Below, piece by piece: positions 9,002 to 17,735 of a DNA stretch of 64,000 bases (position 1 is the stretch's first letter; every line of letters begins with the position of its first letter). Origin of the DNA: DATNPX01 sp036702975 (GTDB lineage: Bacteria > Cyanobacteriota > Vampirovibrionia > Obscuribacterales > Obscuribacteraceae); assembly GCA_036702975.1 (NCBI GenBank), contig DATNPX010000006.1, positions 62,001 to 126,000 on the forward strand. Direction: 5' to 3'. The notes below the pieces were generated by a model. It had not been told where the DNA came from. It did no database searches and worked only from the letters and a program-made list of their open reading frames with translations. The translations under genes were made by a program, and so were the position numbers.

Positions 9002-9502
9002 TTGTCGAAGAAACCAACAGCCGCAGCGACGAAAAAGCCCGATGAGAAGGTACGGTTCAAAACCGTGGCTGAGAATCGTCGGGCTCGGCATGAGTATGAA
9101 GTCATCGAAGTTTTCGAGGCTGGTGTCGTTTTGGCCGGGACGGAAGTAAAGTCAATGCGCCAAGGGCGGGCCAATCTCGCTGACAGTTTTGCGCGCGTAG
9201 AAGACGGTGAATTGTGGTTGTATAACTGTCATATATCTCCTTACGATCACGGAAACAGATTTAATCACGAGCCGCTCAGAAAGCGAAAGCTGCTCATGCA
9301 CGCCAGAGAGATTACGAAGTTGAAATCTCGTATGGCGGAGAAGGGTTTGACATTAGTTCCCCTCAAGCTCTATTTCAAAGGCAACTGGGCGAAGATTGAT
9401 GTAGCCCTGGCACGCGGGAAACAGTTGTACGACAAACGCGAAGATATAGCCAAGCGAGATTCAAAGCGCCAAATCGAAAGAATCATCAAACAAAGCCGAT
9501 AG
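9002..9502 (+). CDS. smpB: SsrA-binding protein SmpB
   Basis: 166 residues. Core motifs are present: ARHEYEVIEVFEAGVVLAGTEVKSMRQGRANL, split here only by normal family variation, then YDHGNRFNHEPLRKRKLLMH and the C-terminal basic tail GKQLYDKREDIAKRD. SmpB carries tmRNA to stalled ribosomes for trans-translation. The start is a TTG at 9002; no in-frame ATG occurs before the conserved core. The N-terminus is extended by about 15 Lys/Ala-rich residues. Confidence 0.95.
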   Translation: MSKKPTAAATKKPDEKVRFKTVAENRRARHEYEVIEVFEAGVVLAGTEVKSMRQGRANLADSFARVEDGELWLYNCHISPYDHGNRFNHEPLRKRKLLMHAREITKLKSRMAEKGLTLVPLKLYFKGNWAKIDVALARGKQLYDKREDIAKRDSKRQIERIIKQSR

Positions 9503-9612
9503 CTCGGTAAAGATAAGCTGCATTACATCAGGCCAAACTCAAGCCTGAAGCTGTAAAATTTAGAAACCGGAAGCGGCATGACAACTGGTATCTGATATTA
9601 GAGGACGCGGAT

Positions 9613-12075
9613 TTGAAGAGACGGGGAAATAAAAGACGTTTTCTACCCAATTTAGCGGCTGGCGTCTTGATGAGTGCTTCGCTTCTCTGTCAAAACATTT
9701 TCTTGCCTGCGCCTGCGTTCGCTGCTGCACCATTGGCCGTGCTGAGAAGCAGCAGAGATTCTGCCGCCTACCAAGACCAGCATCTTGGCACGTTTGATGA
9801 CGACTACGCACAATTCAAGCGTGCCTTGGAAGCTGCCAACGTACGCTTCGATGAGTTGAGCGATGCGGAAGTTGCGCAAGGTCCGTCGAAGTTGAGCGGT
9901 TACAAAATGATTGTTCTGCCGCTACTCGTTGACCTGCCACCGGAAGTAGTATCAGCATTGTCTGAGTTTCAACGCGGTGGTGGCAAATTACTCATCACCG
10001 ATAGCGGTGGTACACCTCAAGATGGTGCTAAGCAAATCGAACAGCTGGCTGGTGTCACCGTTTTAAAACAAACTACGGTTTCAGAAAAGCACAAACTAGA
10101 ATGGCCCAGGCAACCGTTGCCGGTGATCGAAGAGTTTGCGGTCGGCTCTTCTAATGCCGAAGTGCAGGCAGCGCCAGGTAGCTCCACTCTCGCCTCCTGG
10201 GAATCGATGGATGGATCAAAAACCGGGCCTGCTATCGTCAAGAATGGCAATTCAATCTTTTTGACTTGGCCGCCTGGCATGCAAGGTGAGATTTCGTCCA
10301 ACGCAAGTCTCCTGTCACTGGCGATGGAAGACCTGGTGCCTGGTATCACGCAGACTTCAGCTGTGCAGATAAGTTTTGCCGACTATCAAAATATTCAGCA
10401 GGAGCTCGAATATCTTACTAAGCGTACTGAAGAGGCGATCAAAACAGCTAAGCAAGCTGATTTTGCCGTGCCGCTGAAGACCGTTCAACAGAACTATGAC
10501 GCAGCGTTGGCGCACGTAAAGCAGTTTCAGGACGCCTATCATGAGCGGCACTACTACGAAGCTGATGAGTATTTGCAGCAGGCGCGGCAGGAATTTTCAC
10601 TTGCGTTCGCGCAATCTATGCCGGTGCGACCGGTGGAAGCGCGTTCAGTTTGGCTGGACCGAGGCACCATTGTATCGACAAAAGATCCCAAAGGAATGGC
10701 GGCAGTTTTTGATCGCCTTAAATCCTCTGGTATCAACGTGGTCTATTTTGAAGCTAATAACGCTGGGTTCACTATGTTCCCTAGCAGCGTGGCCACTCAA
10801 AATCCACAAACGTTGGGCTGGGACCCGCTAGGAACGGCAGTGCGTGAAGCCCACAAGCGCGGTATGGAGATTCATGCTTGGTGCTGGATTTTTAACGTCG
10901 GTAACAACCGCCACAATCCGATTATAGGAAAAGAGGAAGATTACCCGGGACCAGTCTTGAGCACGCATAAGATGGAGTGGGCACTCGCGTATAAAGATGG
11001 CAGCATGCTGCCACCACGGCAGCATGAATACTGGATCGATCCTGCAAATCCTGAGGGACGTGCTTACATCAAATCGCTACTAAGTGAGGTTGCCACCAAG
11101 TATCCAGTCGATGGTGTTCAATTCGACTACATTCGTTATCCGTTCAATGGCAAAGGCTCGGAAATGGGCTATGACTGGATTGGTCGCCAACGATTCGAAC
11201 AAGAGACAGCCATGTCCTTAGACCGGCTTGATGACGCCACAAGAGAAGTTTGGATGGCCTGGAAAATTCAGCAAGTAAGCAGCTTTGTCAAAGAGGCTTC
11301 GACGATGCTGCGCCAGATCAAACCTGGAATTCGAATCTCTGCTGCTGTTTACGCTTTGCCACGCCGCTGGCGTTTGAGCGCCATCCAACAAGAGTGGGAA
11401 GCATGGGTAGCCAATGGTTGGGTCGACACTCTCAATCCGATGACTTATGTTGAGTCAGCGAAAGAGCTAGCGACAATGGCAGGCTATGTGAGAGAGAGCA
11501 CCGCCGATAGAGCACTAGTTTATCCGGGACTTTCAATACGACAGTTGGATACGGCTGGACTCGTCGAGCAGATGGATTCTGCACGAGCAACTGGCACGCT
11601 TGGAACAACAATGTTTGCCGCGGCACACTTGGACGACAAGAAAGTAAATGTTCTCAAGTTGGGGCCGTACAGACGTCAACCAATCTTGACGCCACAGTCT
11701 GAGCCTATTAAAGCGAGTCGCATGCTCGTAGACGATTTTGCTGCAATGGTGAATCGCTATCTGCAAGATCCCAAAAAGAAGATTCTTTCAGATCAAGCGA
11801 GCACTAACGATGTGGTCATTCAGATCGTCGAACTGCAGAAGAAGATGCACGCTTTGCCGGCGCACCCGTCAGCTGACGAAATCGAATCGGTCAACAAAGA
11901 CGTGGCTTCATTGCATTCAACGATTCGCGAGTGGCTGCGTTTGGAAGCATTCATCCAGCGAGGATTCAGAGCTCAGTATATAGTCAACTATCTCGGTCAA
12001 GTCGAGGCTATTTTGAGCTACGCATCACATAAGGTTCGCTCGGAAAAAAATAGTATCGCCGGCATTACTCAGTAG
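9613..12075 (+). CDS. Exported GHL10-type glycoside hydrolase-like protein
   Basis: 820 residues, TTG start with GAGG 8 nt upstream. A basic start, hydrophobic stretch and AFAAAP cleavage-like site (about 1-39) indicate Sec export. Residues 40-220 form a GATase-like domain (KMIVLPLLVDLPPEVV, then GGGKLLITDSGGTP). A linker with helical segments covers 255-340. From 343 comes a GHL10/DUF187 TIM barrel: EARSVWLDRGTI, GINVVYFEANNAG, EIHAWCWIFNVG, VDGVQFDYIRYP. FDYIRYP contains the Asp expected at the active centre of this family. The C-terminus is helical. It probably acts on an extracellular or envelope glycan; the substrate is unknown. Confidence 0.85.
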   Translation: MKRRGNKRRFLPNLAAGVLMSASLLCQNIFLPAPAFAAAPLAVLRSSRDSAAYQDQHLGTFDDDYAQFKRALEAANVRFDELSDAEVAQGPSKLSGYKMIVLPLLVDLPPEVVSALSEFQRGGGKLLITDSGGTPQDGAKQIEQLAGVTVLKQTTVSEKHKLEWPRQPLPVIEEFAVGSSNAEVQAAPGSSTLASWESMDGSKTGPAIVKNGNSIFLTWPPGMQGEISSNASLLSLAMEDLVPGITQTSAVQISFADYQNIQQELEYLTKRTEEAIKTAKQADFAVPLKTVQQNYDAALAHVKQFQDAYHERHYYEADEYLQQARQEFSLAFAQSMPVRPVEARSVWLDRGTIVSTKDPKGMAAVFDRLKSSGINVVYFEANNAGFTMFPSSVATQNPQTLGWDPLGTAVREAHKRGMEIHAWCWIFNVGNNRHNPIIGKEEDYPGPVLSTHKMEWALAYKDGSMLPPRQHEYWIDPANPEGRAYIKSLLSEVATKYPVDGVQFDYIRYPFNGKGSEMGYDWIGRQRFEQETAMSLDRLDDATREVWMAWKIQQVSSFVKEASTMLRQIKPGIRISAAVYALPRRWRLSAIQQEWEAWVANGWVDTLNPMTYVESAKELATMAGYVRESTADRALVYPGLSIRQLDTAGLVEQMDSARATGTLGTTMFAAAHLDDKKVNVLKLGPYRRQPILTPQSEPIKASRMLVDDFAAMVNRYLQDPKKKILSDQASTNDVVIQIVELQKKMHALPAHPSADEIESVNKDVASLHSTIREWLRLEAFIQRGFRAQYIVNYLGQVEAILSYASHKVRSEKNSIAGITQ

Positions 12076-12142
12076 CCGCGCAAGTTCAAAGCATGTAATT
12101 TGAGATGGAGGAGCGGGCTCAGTTCGTTTGGGTTGGTTCGCT

Positions 12143-12164
12143 TGCTCTGGTGCCACACAGAGCA
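12143..12164. repeat. Short hairpin downstream of the GHL10 gene
   Basis: Perfect 7-bp inverted repeat TGCTCTG/CAGAGCA with an 8-nt loop, 68 nt past the stop. It has no T-tract, so it is at best a weak terminator or an mRNA 3'-end hairpin. Confidence 0.35.
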
Positions 12165-12243
12165 GTGAGCCGACTGTATCGTATTGGTTGTCGCACCATT
12201 GCAAATGCAAAATCTAAACTGGCCTAGAACCTAGCTCAAAATG

Positions 12244-12301
12244 TAAAAGCCCCCACCGAAGCGAGGGCTCTTAACAGGTATGATTTCCTGCCTATAGGCA
12301 G
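12244..12301 (-). terminator. Terminator region after the duplicated-repeat protein gene
   Basis: On the minus strand a GC-rich stem (AGCCC at 12269-12265 pairing with GGGCT at 12252-12248, plus flanking pairs) is followed by TTTTAC, a rho-independent terminator. Between it and the stop codon is a perfect 14-nt palindrome, CTGCCTATAGGCAG (12288-12301). Confidence 0.65.
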
Positions 12302-12306
12302 TCAGC

Positions 12307-12882
12307 TTACTGGTTGGACCAGTCGCTAACGACAGGCTGGATTTGTTGTGTGTAAGCTTCTTCAACCGTTTCTTCGGCGGGAGGAGCAAACGATGTTTGG
12401 GGAGCTTGCGCTGCAACAGGAGCCGTGGTGGCAACCGGTGCAGAGATTTCTTCAATGACTCCAGCTTTTTCGCGGAGCAAATATTCTATGTAATCACCAC
12501 GGCTCATACGCGAGGCTGCGACTTGTTCGTCGAGCAAGCGGTGTGCCATAGGAGTCACACAGACTGCGGTCGTAGTCCCACGGTTTTTGCCGAAGAAGAA
12601 CGACTTAGCGCCACCCTTAGGGCCTGTTTGCTTTGCAGAAGCGGGCAATCTCAACGGCGGTTGGCCGGCGCGCTCGCGAATGAGCATTTCGACGTAGTCA
12701 CCATTGGAGACACCAGCTGAAGCAGCTTGCTCTTTCAGCAATTGACGTCCCAGAGCGGTCAAATTGAACGAAACCGATCCAGACTCCTTCCCGGGGAAAC
12801 GCGATCTGCGTGGGGAAGTTGTTTTGGTTACGGTGGTGTTTGGTTGGACCGTTGTATTCATTGGTTTTCGGCAGCAGGTCAA
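12307..12882 (-). CDS. Protein with two tandem RHH-like repeats
   Basis: 191 residues. Residues about 36-73 and 104-141 are two copies of one module: a short strand, a helix of the LLKEQAA / LLDEQVA type, then a second helix G.S.GDYVEMLIRERAG in copy 1 and MSRGDYIEYLLREKAG in copy 2. The strand-helix-helix order resembles ribbon-helix-helix DNA-binding domains, so one chain could act as a built-in dimer; this is inference. The linker is basic and the C-terminus is Ala/Pro/Thr-rich and probably disordered. The start is uncertain: TTG 12882 has a weak AGGAAG, and ATG 12861 is the alternative. Confidence 0.7.
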   Translation of the reverse strand: MTCCRKPMNTTVQPNTTVTKTTSPRRSRFPGKESGSVSFNLTALGRQLLKEQAASAGVSNGDYVEMLIRERAGQPPLRLPASAKQTGPKGGAKSFFFGKNRGTTTAVCVTPMAHRLLDEQVAASRMSRGDYIEYLLREKAGVIEEISAPVATTAPVAAQAPQTSFAPPAEETVEEAYTQQIQPVVSDWSNQ

Positions 12883-13275
12883 CTCTGGCGTTAGCTTCCT
12901 GTTAAATCTCTGCCTTTCCTCCTTTTCTAAAAAACGTATCCTAGTGGTATTTGCAAATTACTGCGGTATTTAAAAATGTAGCTTTCGCTACCCCTCCAAC
13001 GCTCTCATTCGTTGACGCCATTTTGTCAACGCTTGGATGGTTTGCCCGGAAAACTTTTTTCGCATGCGGCTGCCGAGAGGAGGATGAACTCCTTCTTATC
13101 ATCCGCAACGCAATCAAGGTTTTCTTCTTGGAAATTCTTCGAATGTTGTTCGAGGAATGATCCTGGCAACCCTTTCCAAGACCTTGATTATATAGCAAAG
13201 TTACGAATAGGAGCGGAAGTCATGTATTACCTTCTTTTCATTCGGAGGGCTTCTTGGGGCTCATTACAAGACTCT
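12883..13275 (-). promoter_or_regulatory. Leader and operator-like region upstream of the repeat protein
   Basis: These 393 nt contain three minus-strand signals. A perfect inverted repeat CGTTGAC/GTCAACG with an 8-nt spacer lies at 13010-13031. A GTAGC-GAAA-GCTAC hairpin at 12978-12991 is followed by ATTTTT, like an attenuator or small terminator. A strong AAGGAGG occurs near 12915, about 30 nt before the TTG, with no in-frame start at normal spacing. I cannot place a -10 element. Confidence 0.4.
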
Positions 13276-13845
13276 CTAAATATGCAAAGAGTGACTCACG
13301 GCCCAAGTGTTGAATAGATATGCGATGACAGATCCAAGTGCTGCACCAGCGAAAACTTCCTTGGGTGTATGGCCTAGGAATTCCTTAATCCTTTCTGATG
13401 ACAACCTGGGGTGCTCTGAAAAGATCTCAGTCATGATTTGGTTCAACACGCGCGCTTGCAGACCTACAGTGCGTCTTACTCCGGCAGCGTCGTACATGAC
13501 GATCAATGCCAGACATAGCGCGATCGCGAATTGTGTTGAATTGAAACCTTCGATGAGGCCAACTGATACAGCCATACCCATCGTGCAGCAGCTATGGCTT
13601 GACGGCATGCCCCCAGTCTTCGCCATGATGCGCCAGTCGATTTTGCCGGTTTTGAAAAGCTTGGTCATGATTTTGATTGACTGCGCAAGTCCGCTGCACA
13701 GAATCGTGACCAGAATCACCTGCCAGCCTCTGTGATCAACGACTGGAGATGAGGGCGGCGTTGCCGTTGCGGCGTTCACCGATTGTGTCGCCGAGTCAGC
13801 GAACGTCGTTAGAAAGTGCAATAGCGGAAGAGTGTGCAGGTCCAT
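13276..13845 (-). CDS. Divergent PAP2-family (DUF212/YuiD-like) membrane protein
   Basis: About 189 residues from ATG 13845, which has GGAAG and AGGGAG upstream. An alternative ATG at 13887 has no such site and would overlap the prenyl synthase gene. Family features are GGMPSSHSCCTMGMAVSVGL, YDAAGVRRTVGLQA and the C-terminal LGHTPKEVFAGAALGS. The divergent PAP2 family resembles acid phosphatases of lipid and prenyl-phosphate metabolism. Its position next to a prenyl diphosphate synthase fits a polyprenyl-phosphate role, which is inference. Several membrane helices are predicted. Confidence 0.85.
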   Translation of the reverse strand: MDLHTLPLLHFLTTFADSATQSVNAATATPPSSPVVDHRGWQVILVTILCSGLAQSIKIMTKLFKTGKIDWRIMAKTGGMPSSHSCCTMGMAVSVGLIEGFNSTQFAIALCLALIVMYDAAGVRRTVGLQARVLNQIMTEIFSEHPRLSSERIKEFLGHTPKEVFAGAALGSVIAYLFNTWAVSHSLHI

Positions 13846-13864
13846 GAAACTTCCAAAATCTCCC

Positions 13865-14821
13865 TTAGTTTTTGCGGTGCACGGCATAGGTGAGCAGAGC
13901 GCTCAATGCATTGGCTGAAGATTGATTGATGCACTGATCATTCATCAGCGTTAAGCCTCGCTGCTCCAGCGCCTCCAATCTTCGTTTTGACTCTTGCTCT
14001 CCTAAGATTGTGACGTAGGTTGATTTATTGCTAGCCGCGTCCTTTCCTGGTGTTTTACCGAGCGTCGTCGCATCTCCGGTCATGTCCAGCAGATCGTCTG
14101 CAATCTGAAATGCTAGACCCAGAATTTCTGCGAATTCGCTGATAAGCGCCACTTGCTTATCGCTGCCTCCGGCTAACTTCGCTCCGGACCAGGCGGAGAA
14201 TCTAATAAGTGCACCAGTTTTTCTTCTATGAATTGAAGCTAACACAGATTCATCTATGTATATATGATCGGCTGAGTTTTGCTGTCCAGTGAACCTCAAG
14301 TCATCAACCTGCCCACCGACCATTCCCGCCGCGCCAGCCGCTCGGGTAAGTTCTAAAGCCACTGCAAGAATCTGCTCTCGTGATACCCGGGTAGGGGTAT
14401 GCTCGAGAATAGTGTCGAGCGCCAGCATTAATAATGCATCACCGGCAAGTAACGCGATCGCCTCACCGTAGACCTTGTGATTGGTAGGTTTGCCTCGACG
14501 CAGATCGTCGTTATCGAGAGCCGGCAGATCGTCATGTATCAAGCTCATTGCATGAATCATTTCAATCGCACAGGCACAAGGTAAAAGTATTTCCAACGAC
14601 CTTTCCGGCTCGGCTTCGCAGCATGCTTCTCCTGCCGCTATGCATAAAAGTGCCCGCAGACGTTTGCCACCCGAGAGAACTGAATAAGCCATCGAATCCC
14701 ACAAAACTTGCGGTTCGCGCAATTGCATGTACACGCGCAATCTCTCTTCAATGATTGACCTGCGCACCTGCGTGTAATCATTGAAGTCGAAGTTCGGCGG
14801 TGAAAGTTCGGTTGCGTGCAT
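13865..14821 (-). CDS. ispA: Polyprenyl (farnesyl/geranylgeranyl) diphosphate synthase
   Basis: 318 residues. The isopentenyl-binding GGKRLRALL, the first Asp-rich motif LIHDDLPALDNDDLRRG (DDxxxxD, bacterial short-chain type) and the second, QIADDLLDMTGDATTLGKTPGKD, are all intact. It condenses isopentenyl diphosphate with allylic diphosphates to make C15 or C20 products. Product length cannot be read with confidence from sequence alone, so the symbol is tentative. The PAP2-like gene follows on the same strand. Confidence 0.93.
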   Translation of the reverse strand: MHATELSPPNFDFNDYTQVRRSIIEERLRVYMQLREPQVLWDSMAYSVLSGGKRLRALLCIAAGEACCEAEPERSLEILLPCACAIEMIHAMSLIHDDLPALDNDDLRRGKPTNHKVYGEAIALLAGDALLMLALDTILEHTPTRVSREQILAVALELTRAAGAAGMVGGQVDDLRFTGQQNSADHIYIDESVLASIHRRKTGALIRFSAWSGAKLAGGSDKQVALISEFAEILGLAFQIADDLLDMTGDATTLGKTPGKDAASNKSTYVTILGEQESKRRLEALEQRGLTLMNDQCINQSSANALSALLTYAVHRKN

Positions 14822-14884
14822 GGGCTGCAGGGAGTCCTTGAGTGAATTTGTCCGTTTCGCGATTCTTTCGGAATCTCAGTGGCG

Positions 14885-15385
14885 CTATGTGTGTTTTGAT
14901 TTCATTAGTCGCATCGCATCCTGAGCCAGTCTCCAACCGAACATACCGAGTTGCAGCCAGTTTTTTTCTTTGGCCGCGAGTATCTGCACGACAGGCATCG
15001 CATGCTGCAATAGATCAGCCATTACGTTTTCCCGTTGCGGTGGGTGAATAGTATCTTTCAATCGCTGACTTATGTTGTGCAGTTGGGCGCGTCCGATCCG
15101 CATCTGCACTACTGTTTCGTCACGTCCTTCTTCTGCCAGATCTTCAAGTTGCATCAAAATATTGAAGATGTCGAAGCGAAATAAAAAGACGCCAAGACAT
15201 GTAAGACCAATTCCGACTGCGATCTCGATGAACAAGCACTTTGCCGCGATCATTGGCGTGTACTTGAGGGCTAGTGCTAGGACGACCAGAGCGTTTATTG
15301 CAATGGCAGTGACGCCCATCAGAAAATATTTTTTCAGATCTGGTGTCTCTGGTATTGCTGGTAGTTCTGGTATTTCTAAATTCAT
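14885..15385 (-). CDS. Small membrane protein, unknown
   Basis: 166 residues from ATG 15385, whose ATGA overlaps the stop of the acyl-CoA dehydrogenase gene; an open frame upstream is just shadow of that gene. After a Pro/Glu-rich start come two membrane helices (about 23-42 and 49-68), then a cytoplasmic helical region (RIGRAQLHNISQRLKDTIH). I do not recognise a family. Coupling to the dehydrogenase gene suggests co-expression only. Confidence 0.7.
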   Translation of the reverse strand: MNLEIPELPAIPETPDLKKYFLMGVTAIAINALVVLALALKYTPMIAAKCLFIEIAVGIGLTCLGVFLFRFDIFNILMQLEDLAEEGRDETVVQMRIGRAQLHNISQRLKDTIHPPQRENVMADLLQHAMPVVQILAAKEKNWLQLGMFGWRLAQDAMRLMKSKHT

Positions 15386-16557
15386 TGCACAAGGTTTCGC
15401 GCTATCAACATCCGTTGAATTTGATTCGTTCCTTCGTAGATTTGTCCAGCTTTGGCATCGCGGAAGATGCGCTCGATTAAGAGGGTGGGTTCCATTCCTT
15501 GTGCTCCGCACAGTGACATTGCTTCGGTCGAGACTCGCATGGCAGCATCAGTCGCTTGTACCTTCGCCATGCCAGCCAGCGTAACATCTGGCTCTCCACG
15601 ATCAATTGCATGAGCCGCTTGCAACATAAGCACTCGTGCCGATTCAACTTGTACCGCTAATTCACCCAAGGCGATCGTTAGTCCGTGCACTTCTTCGGCG
15701 CTCAATTCGCTTTTTGCCGCTCTCTCTTTAGTCACTGTTACGGCAGCATCTAAAGCTCCCTGCGCCCAGCCAGTTGCTTGTGCTGCGATCGTCACGCGTC
15801 CTTTCCCGAGGCTGGATAGCGCTACTTTCCGCCCTGCACCATGCGGACCAAGCAGATTGGCCACTGGAACGCGACAATCGCTAAATACGATTTCGCATGT
15901 CGAATAGCCGCGCATTCCGATCATGTCGAACTTTTGACCAATCTCGAAACCGGGAAATCCTTTTTCGACGATGAAGGACGTAATTCCTTCTTCCTTCATC
16001 TTGGCCATTACGATGAAGAAATCAGCTGAAGCACCGCTTGTAATGAACGTCTTTGTGCCGTTGAGGACGTAGTGGTCGCCTTCTAGTTTCGCACTTGTCT
16101 GCAGGGCTGCAGTGTCTGAACCAGCCCCAGGCTCAGTTAAACCGAAAGCAGCAAGGTATTCGCCGGTAGCAGCCGGAACTAGGTATTTTTTCTTCTGCTC
16201 TTCATTTCCGAATTTGTAGACCGGTTCTTGACAAAGAACATGAACACCAAGTGAGCTCATGATCGGAGTGCAACGGCGCCCAAACTCTTCGTTGACCAGG
16301 CAGAAACTTACATAGTCGCCCCCCGCACCCCCGTATGTGCTTGGAAACGGCAAAGCGCCTAGCCCCTCTCGGCAAGCCTTCTCAAACAAGTCTCGGCGGA
16401 ATTTGTTATCTGTGTCGGCGGCGAGGACCTCATCAAGAGGAACCGAGGCGGCGAATTTTCTTGCTTTGTCGCGCCAGCTGAGCTGTTTCTCTGTGAATAG
16501 GAGGGAATCTGAGTCCATAGCGGATTTCGGGGGTGAGTCGGCTTTAGTCTTTAGCAT
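15382..16557 (-). CDS. Acyl-CoA dehydrogenase
   Basis: 391 residues from ATG 16557 (TTG 16581 is an alternative). Family motifs are present: LTEPGAGSDTAALQT and YVLNGTKTFITSGASAD (flavin and substrate binding), MSLCGAQGM, and the C-terminal AGQIYEGTNQIQRM with the catalytic base Glu375. The enzyme oxidises an acyl-CoA thioester with FAD, passing electrons to ETF. No ETF or thiolase genes are nearby, so chain-length specificity and pathway are open. It is the first gene of a run continuing into the small membrane protein and probably the prenyl synthase. Confidence 0.93.
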   Translation of the reverse strand: MLKTKADSPPKSAMDSDSLLFTEKQLSWRDKARKFAASVPLDEVLAADTDNKFRRDLFEKACREGLGALPFPSTYGGAGGDYVSFCLVNEEFGRRCTPIMSSLGVHVLCQEPVYKFGNEEQKKKYLVPAATGEYLAAFGLTEPGAGSDTAALQTSAKLEGDHYVLNGTKTFITSGASADFFIVMAKMKEEGITSFIVEKGFPGFEIGQKFDMIGMRGYSTCEIVFSDCRVPVANLLGPHGAGRKVALSSLGKGRVTIAAQATGWAQGALDAAVTVTKERAAKSELSAEEVHGLTIALGELAVQVESARVLMLQAAHAIDRGEPDVTLAGMAKVQATDAAMRVSTEAMSLCGAQGMEPTLLIERIFRDAKAGQIYEGTNQIQRMLIARNLVQ

Positions 16558-16655
16558 CTCGGCCACGCGGAAGGTTCTCAATGCCCCTAACTATACCAGT
16601 GTAGGGGCTTCCAAAAGTGCATTCTAGGTATTGCTGCGGCTAAATTTATGGCTGT

Positions 16656-17708
16656 TTACTTGAGCGGACTGAAGATTCGAGCCATGTCCTTGTCTAGCAC
16701 GATGTGCTTCGTCTTGAGCATGATGGTCATCGGTTTGAGCTTTATTGCAAGCTCATGAGCTTCTTGTTTTGTAAAATTGGTATCGCAGACTGTGATCATG
16801 GTATGAAGCGTCGAAGGCTTTAGTTCGCCGAGTCCTTTGGGCGTGATGTGAGTTTGATCGATACCCAGAAATATAAGATGTCTGAACTGATTCAAGTCTT
16901 TAATTGCACTGTCATCGATGTCTTCGTTTTGACCTAAGTCAATACACTGCAGCTGCTGGCATTGCTTGAGGTATTGCAGTGAATGATTTGTCAAATGTGT
17001 CCGTCTGGCATCGAACTCGCGGAGCTTCGTCCAGTTTCGTATGTATTGAAGATTTGCCTCTTTCAGAGCACTTTCACTGGCGCTGAAATATTCGATATTT
17101 TTGAAGTTAGCGATTGTCTTAAGAAAAGTGCCTTCTGCTGCCGTCATGGCAACATCAATACTCTTCAGATTGACGAGGGGGGCTAACTGCGTCAATCCCT
17201 TGTCTGTTACGTCCGATCTGGAGAGGATAACTCTTTTCAATCCAGCGAGACGTGCGACATGTGCAAGAACCTGGTCAGTCATCGATGGTACATCTTCGCC
17301 GAGGTTGAGGGCACTAACTTTGATGCCATCCAAGGCGTCGACTGGTAGCGAGTCCAAGAGCTTGGGATGTCGAATAACTTCGCCACTTGCACTGAGGAAC
17401 AGCTCGTAATCCGGTGGCACGGTCACTTCGACTTTTCCTCTAGCTGAACCGAACGGCTGAATCTCGTTGATAAAACCGTATTGAGTTTTAGGAAGAAGAT
17501 ATAGTTTGCCGAGTGAAAAGTCTTTTGGGAATGCAATCTTTCGTAGGTCACCTTTCCCTGGAACGTGGCTCGTTTCAGGGGCTGCTGATTGGGACTTCGT
17601 TTTTGCGTCTGCTGACTTGGCGCGTGTCTCTTGTTGAGACGCAATGGAAATTGAAATCAGCGCGATCACAGCGAGAAGAAAAGATGAAGCTGTCTTTTGC
17701 ATTGTCAT
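16656..17708 (-). CDS. Exported leucine-rich-repeat-like protein, copy 2
   Basis: 350 residues. A signal peptide covers about residues 1-30 (FLLAVIALISISIASQQETRA). After a beta-rich region with VPPDYELFLSASGEVI, LRR-like repeats run from about residue 130 to 310, for example LKRVILSRSDVTDKGLTQLAPL and LIFLGIDQTHITPKGLGEL. It is paralogous to the gene just upstream (27-nt gap): both share the exported start, a YLLPKT/YLIGIG segment and a similar C-terminus. The function is unknown; such folds usually bind proteins. Confidence 0.8.
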   Translation of the reverse strand: MTMQKTASSFLLAVIALISISIASQQETRAKSADAKTKSQSAAPETSHVPGKGDLRKIAFPKDFSLGKLYLLPKTQYGFINEIQPFGSARGKVEVTVPPDYELFLSASGEVIRHPKLLDSLPVDALDGIKVSALNLGEDVPSMTDQVLAHVARLAGLKRVILSRSDVTDKGLTQLAPLVNLKSIDVAMTAAEGTFLKTIANFKNIEYFSASESALKEANLQYIRNWTKLREFDARRTHLTNHSLQYLKQCQQLQCIDLGQNEDIDDSAIKDLNQFRHLIFLGIDQTHITPKGLGELKPSTLHTMITVCDTNFTKQEAHELAIKLKPMTIMLKTKHIVLDKDMARIFSPLK

Positions 17709-17735
17709 TTTGCGCTTTCGAAAAATAGTGTCACT

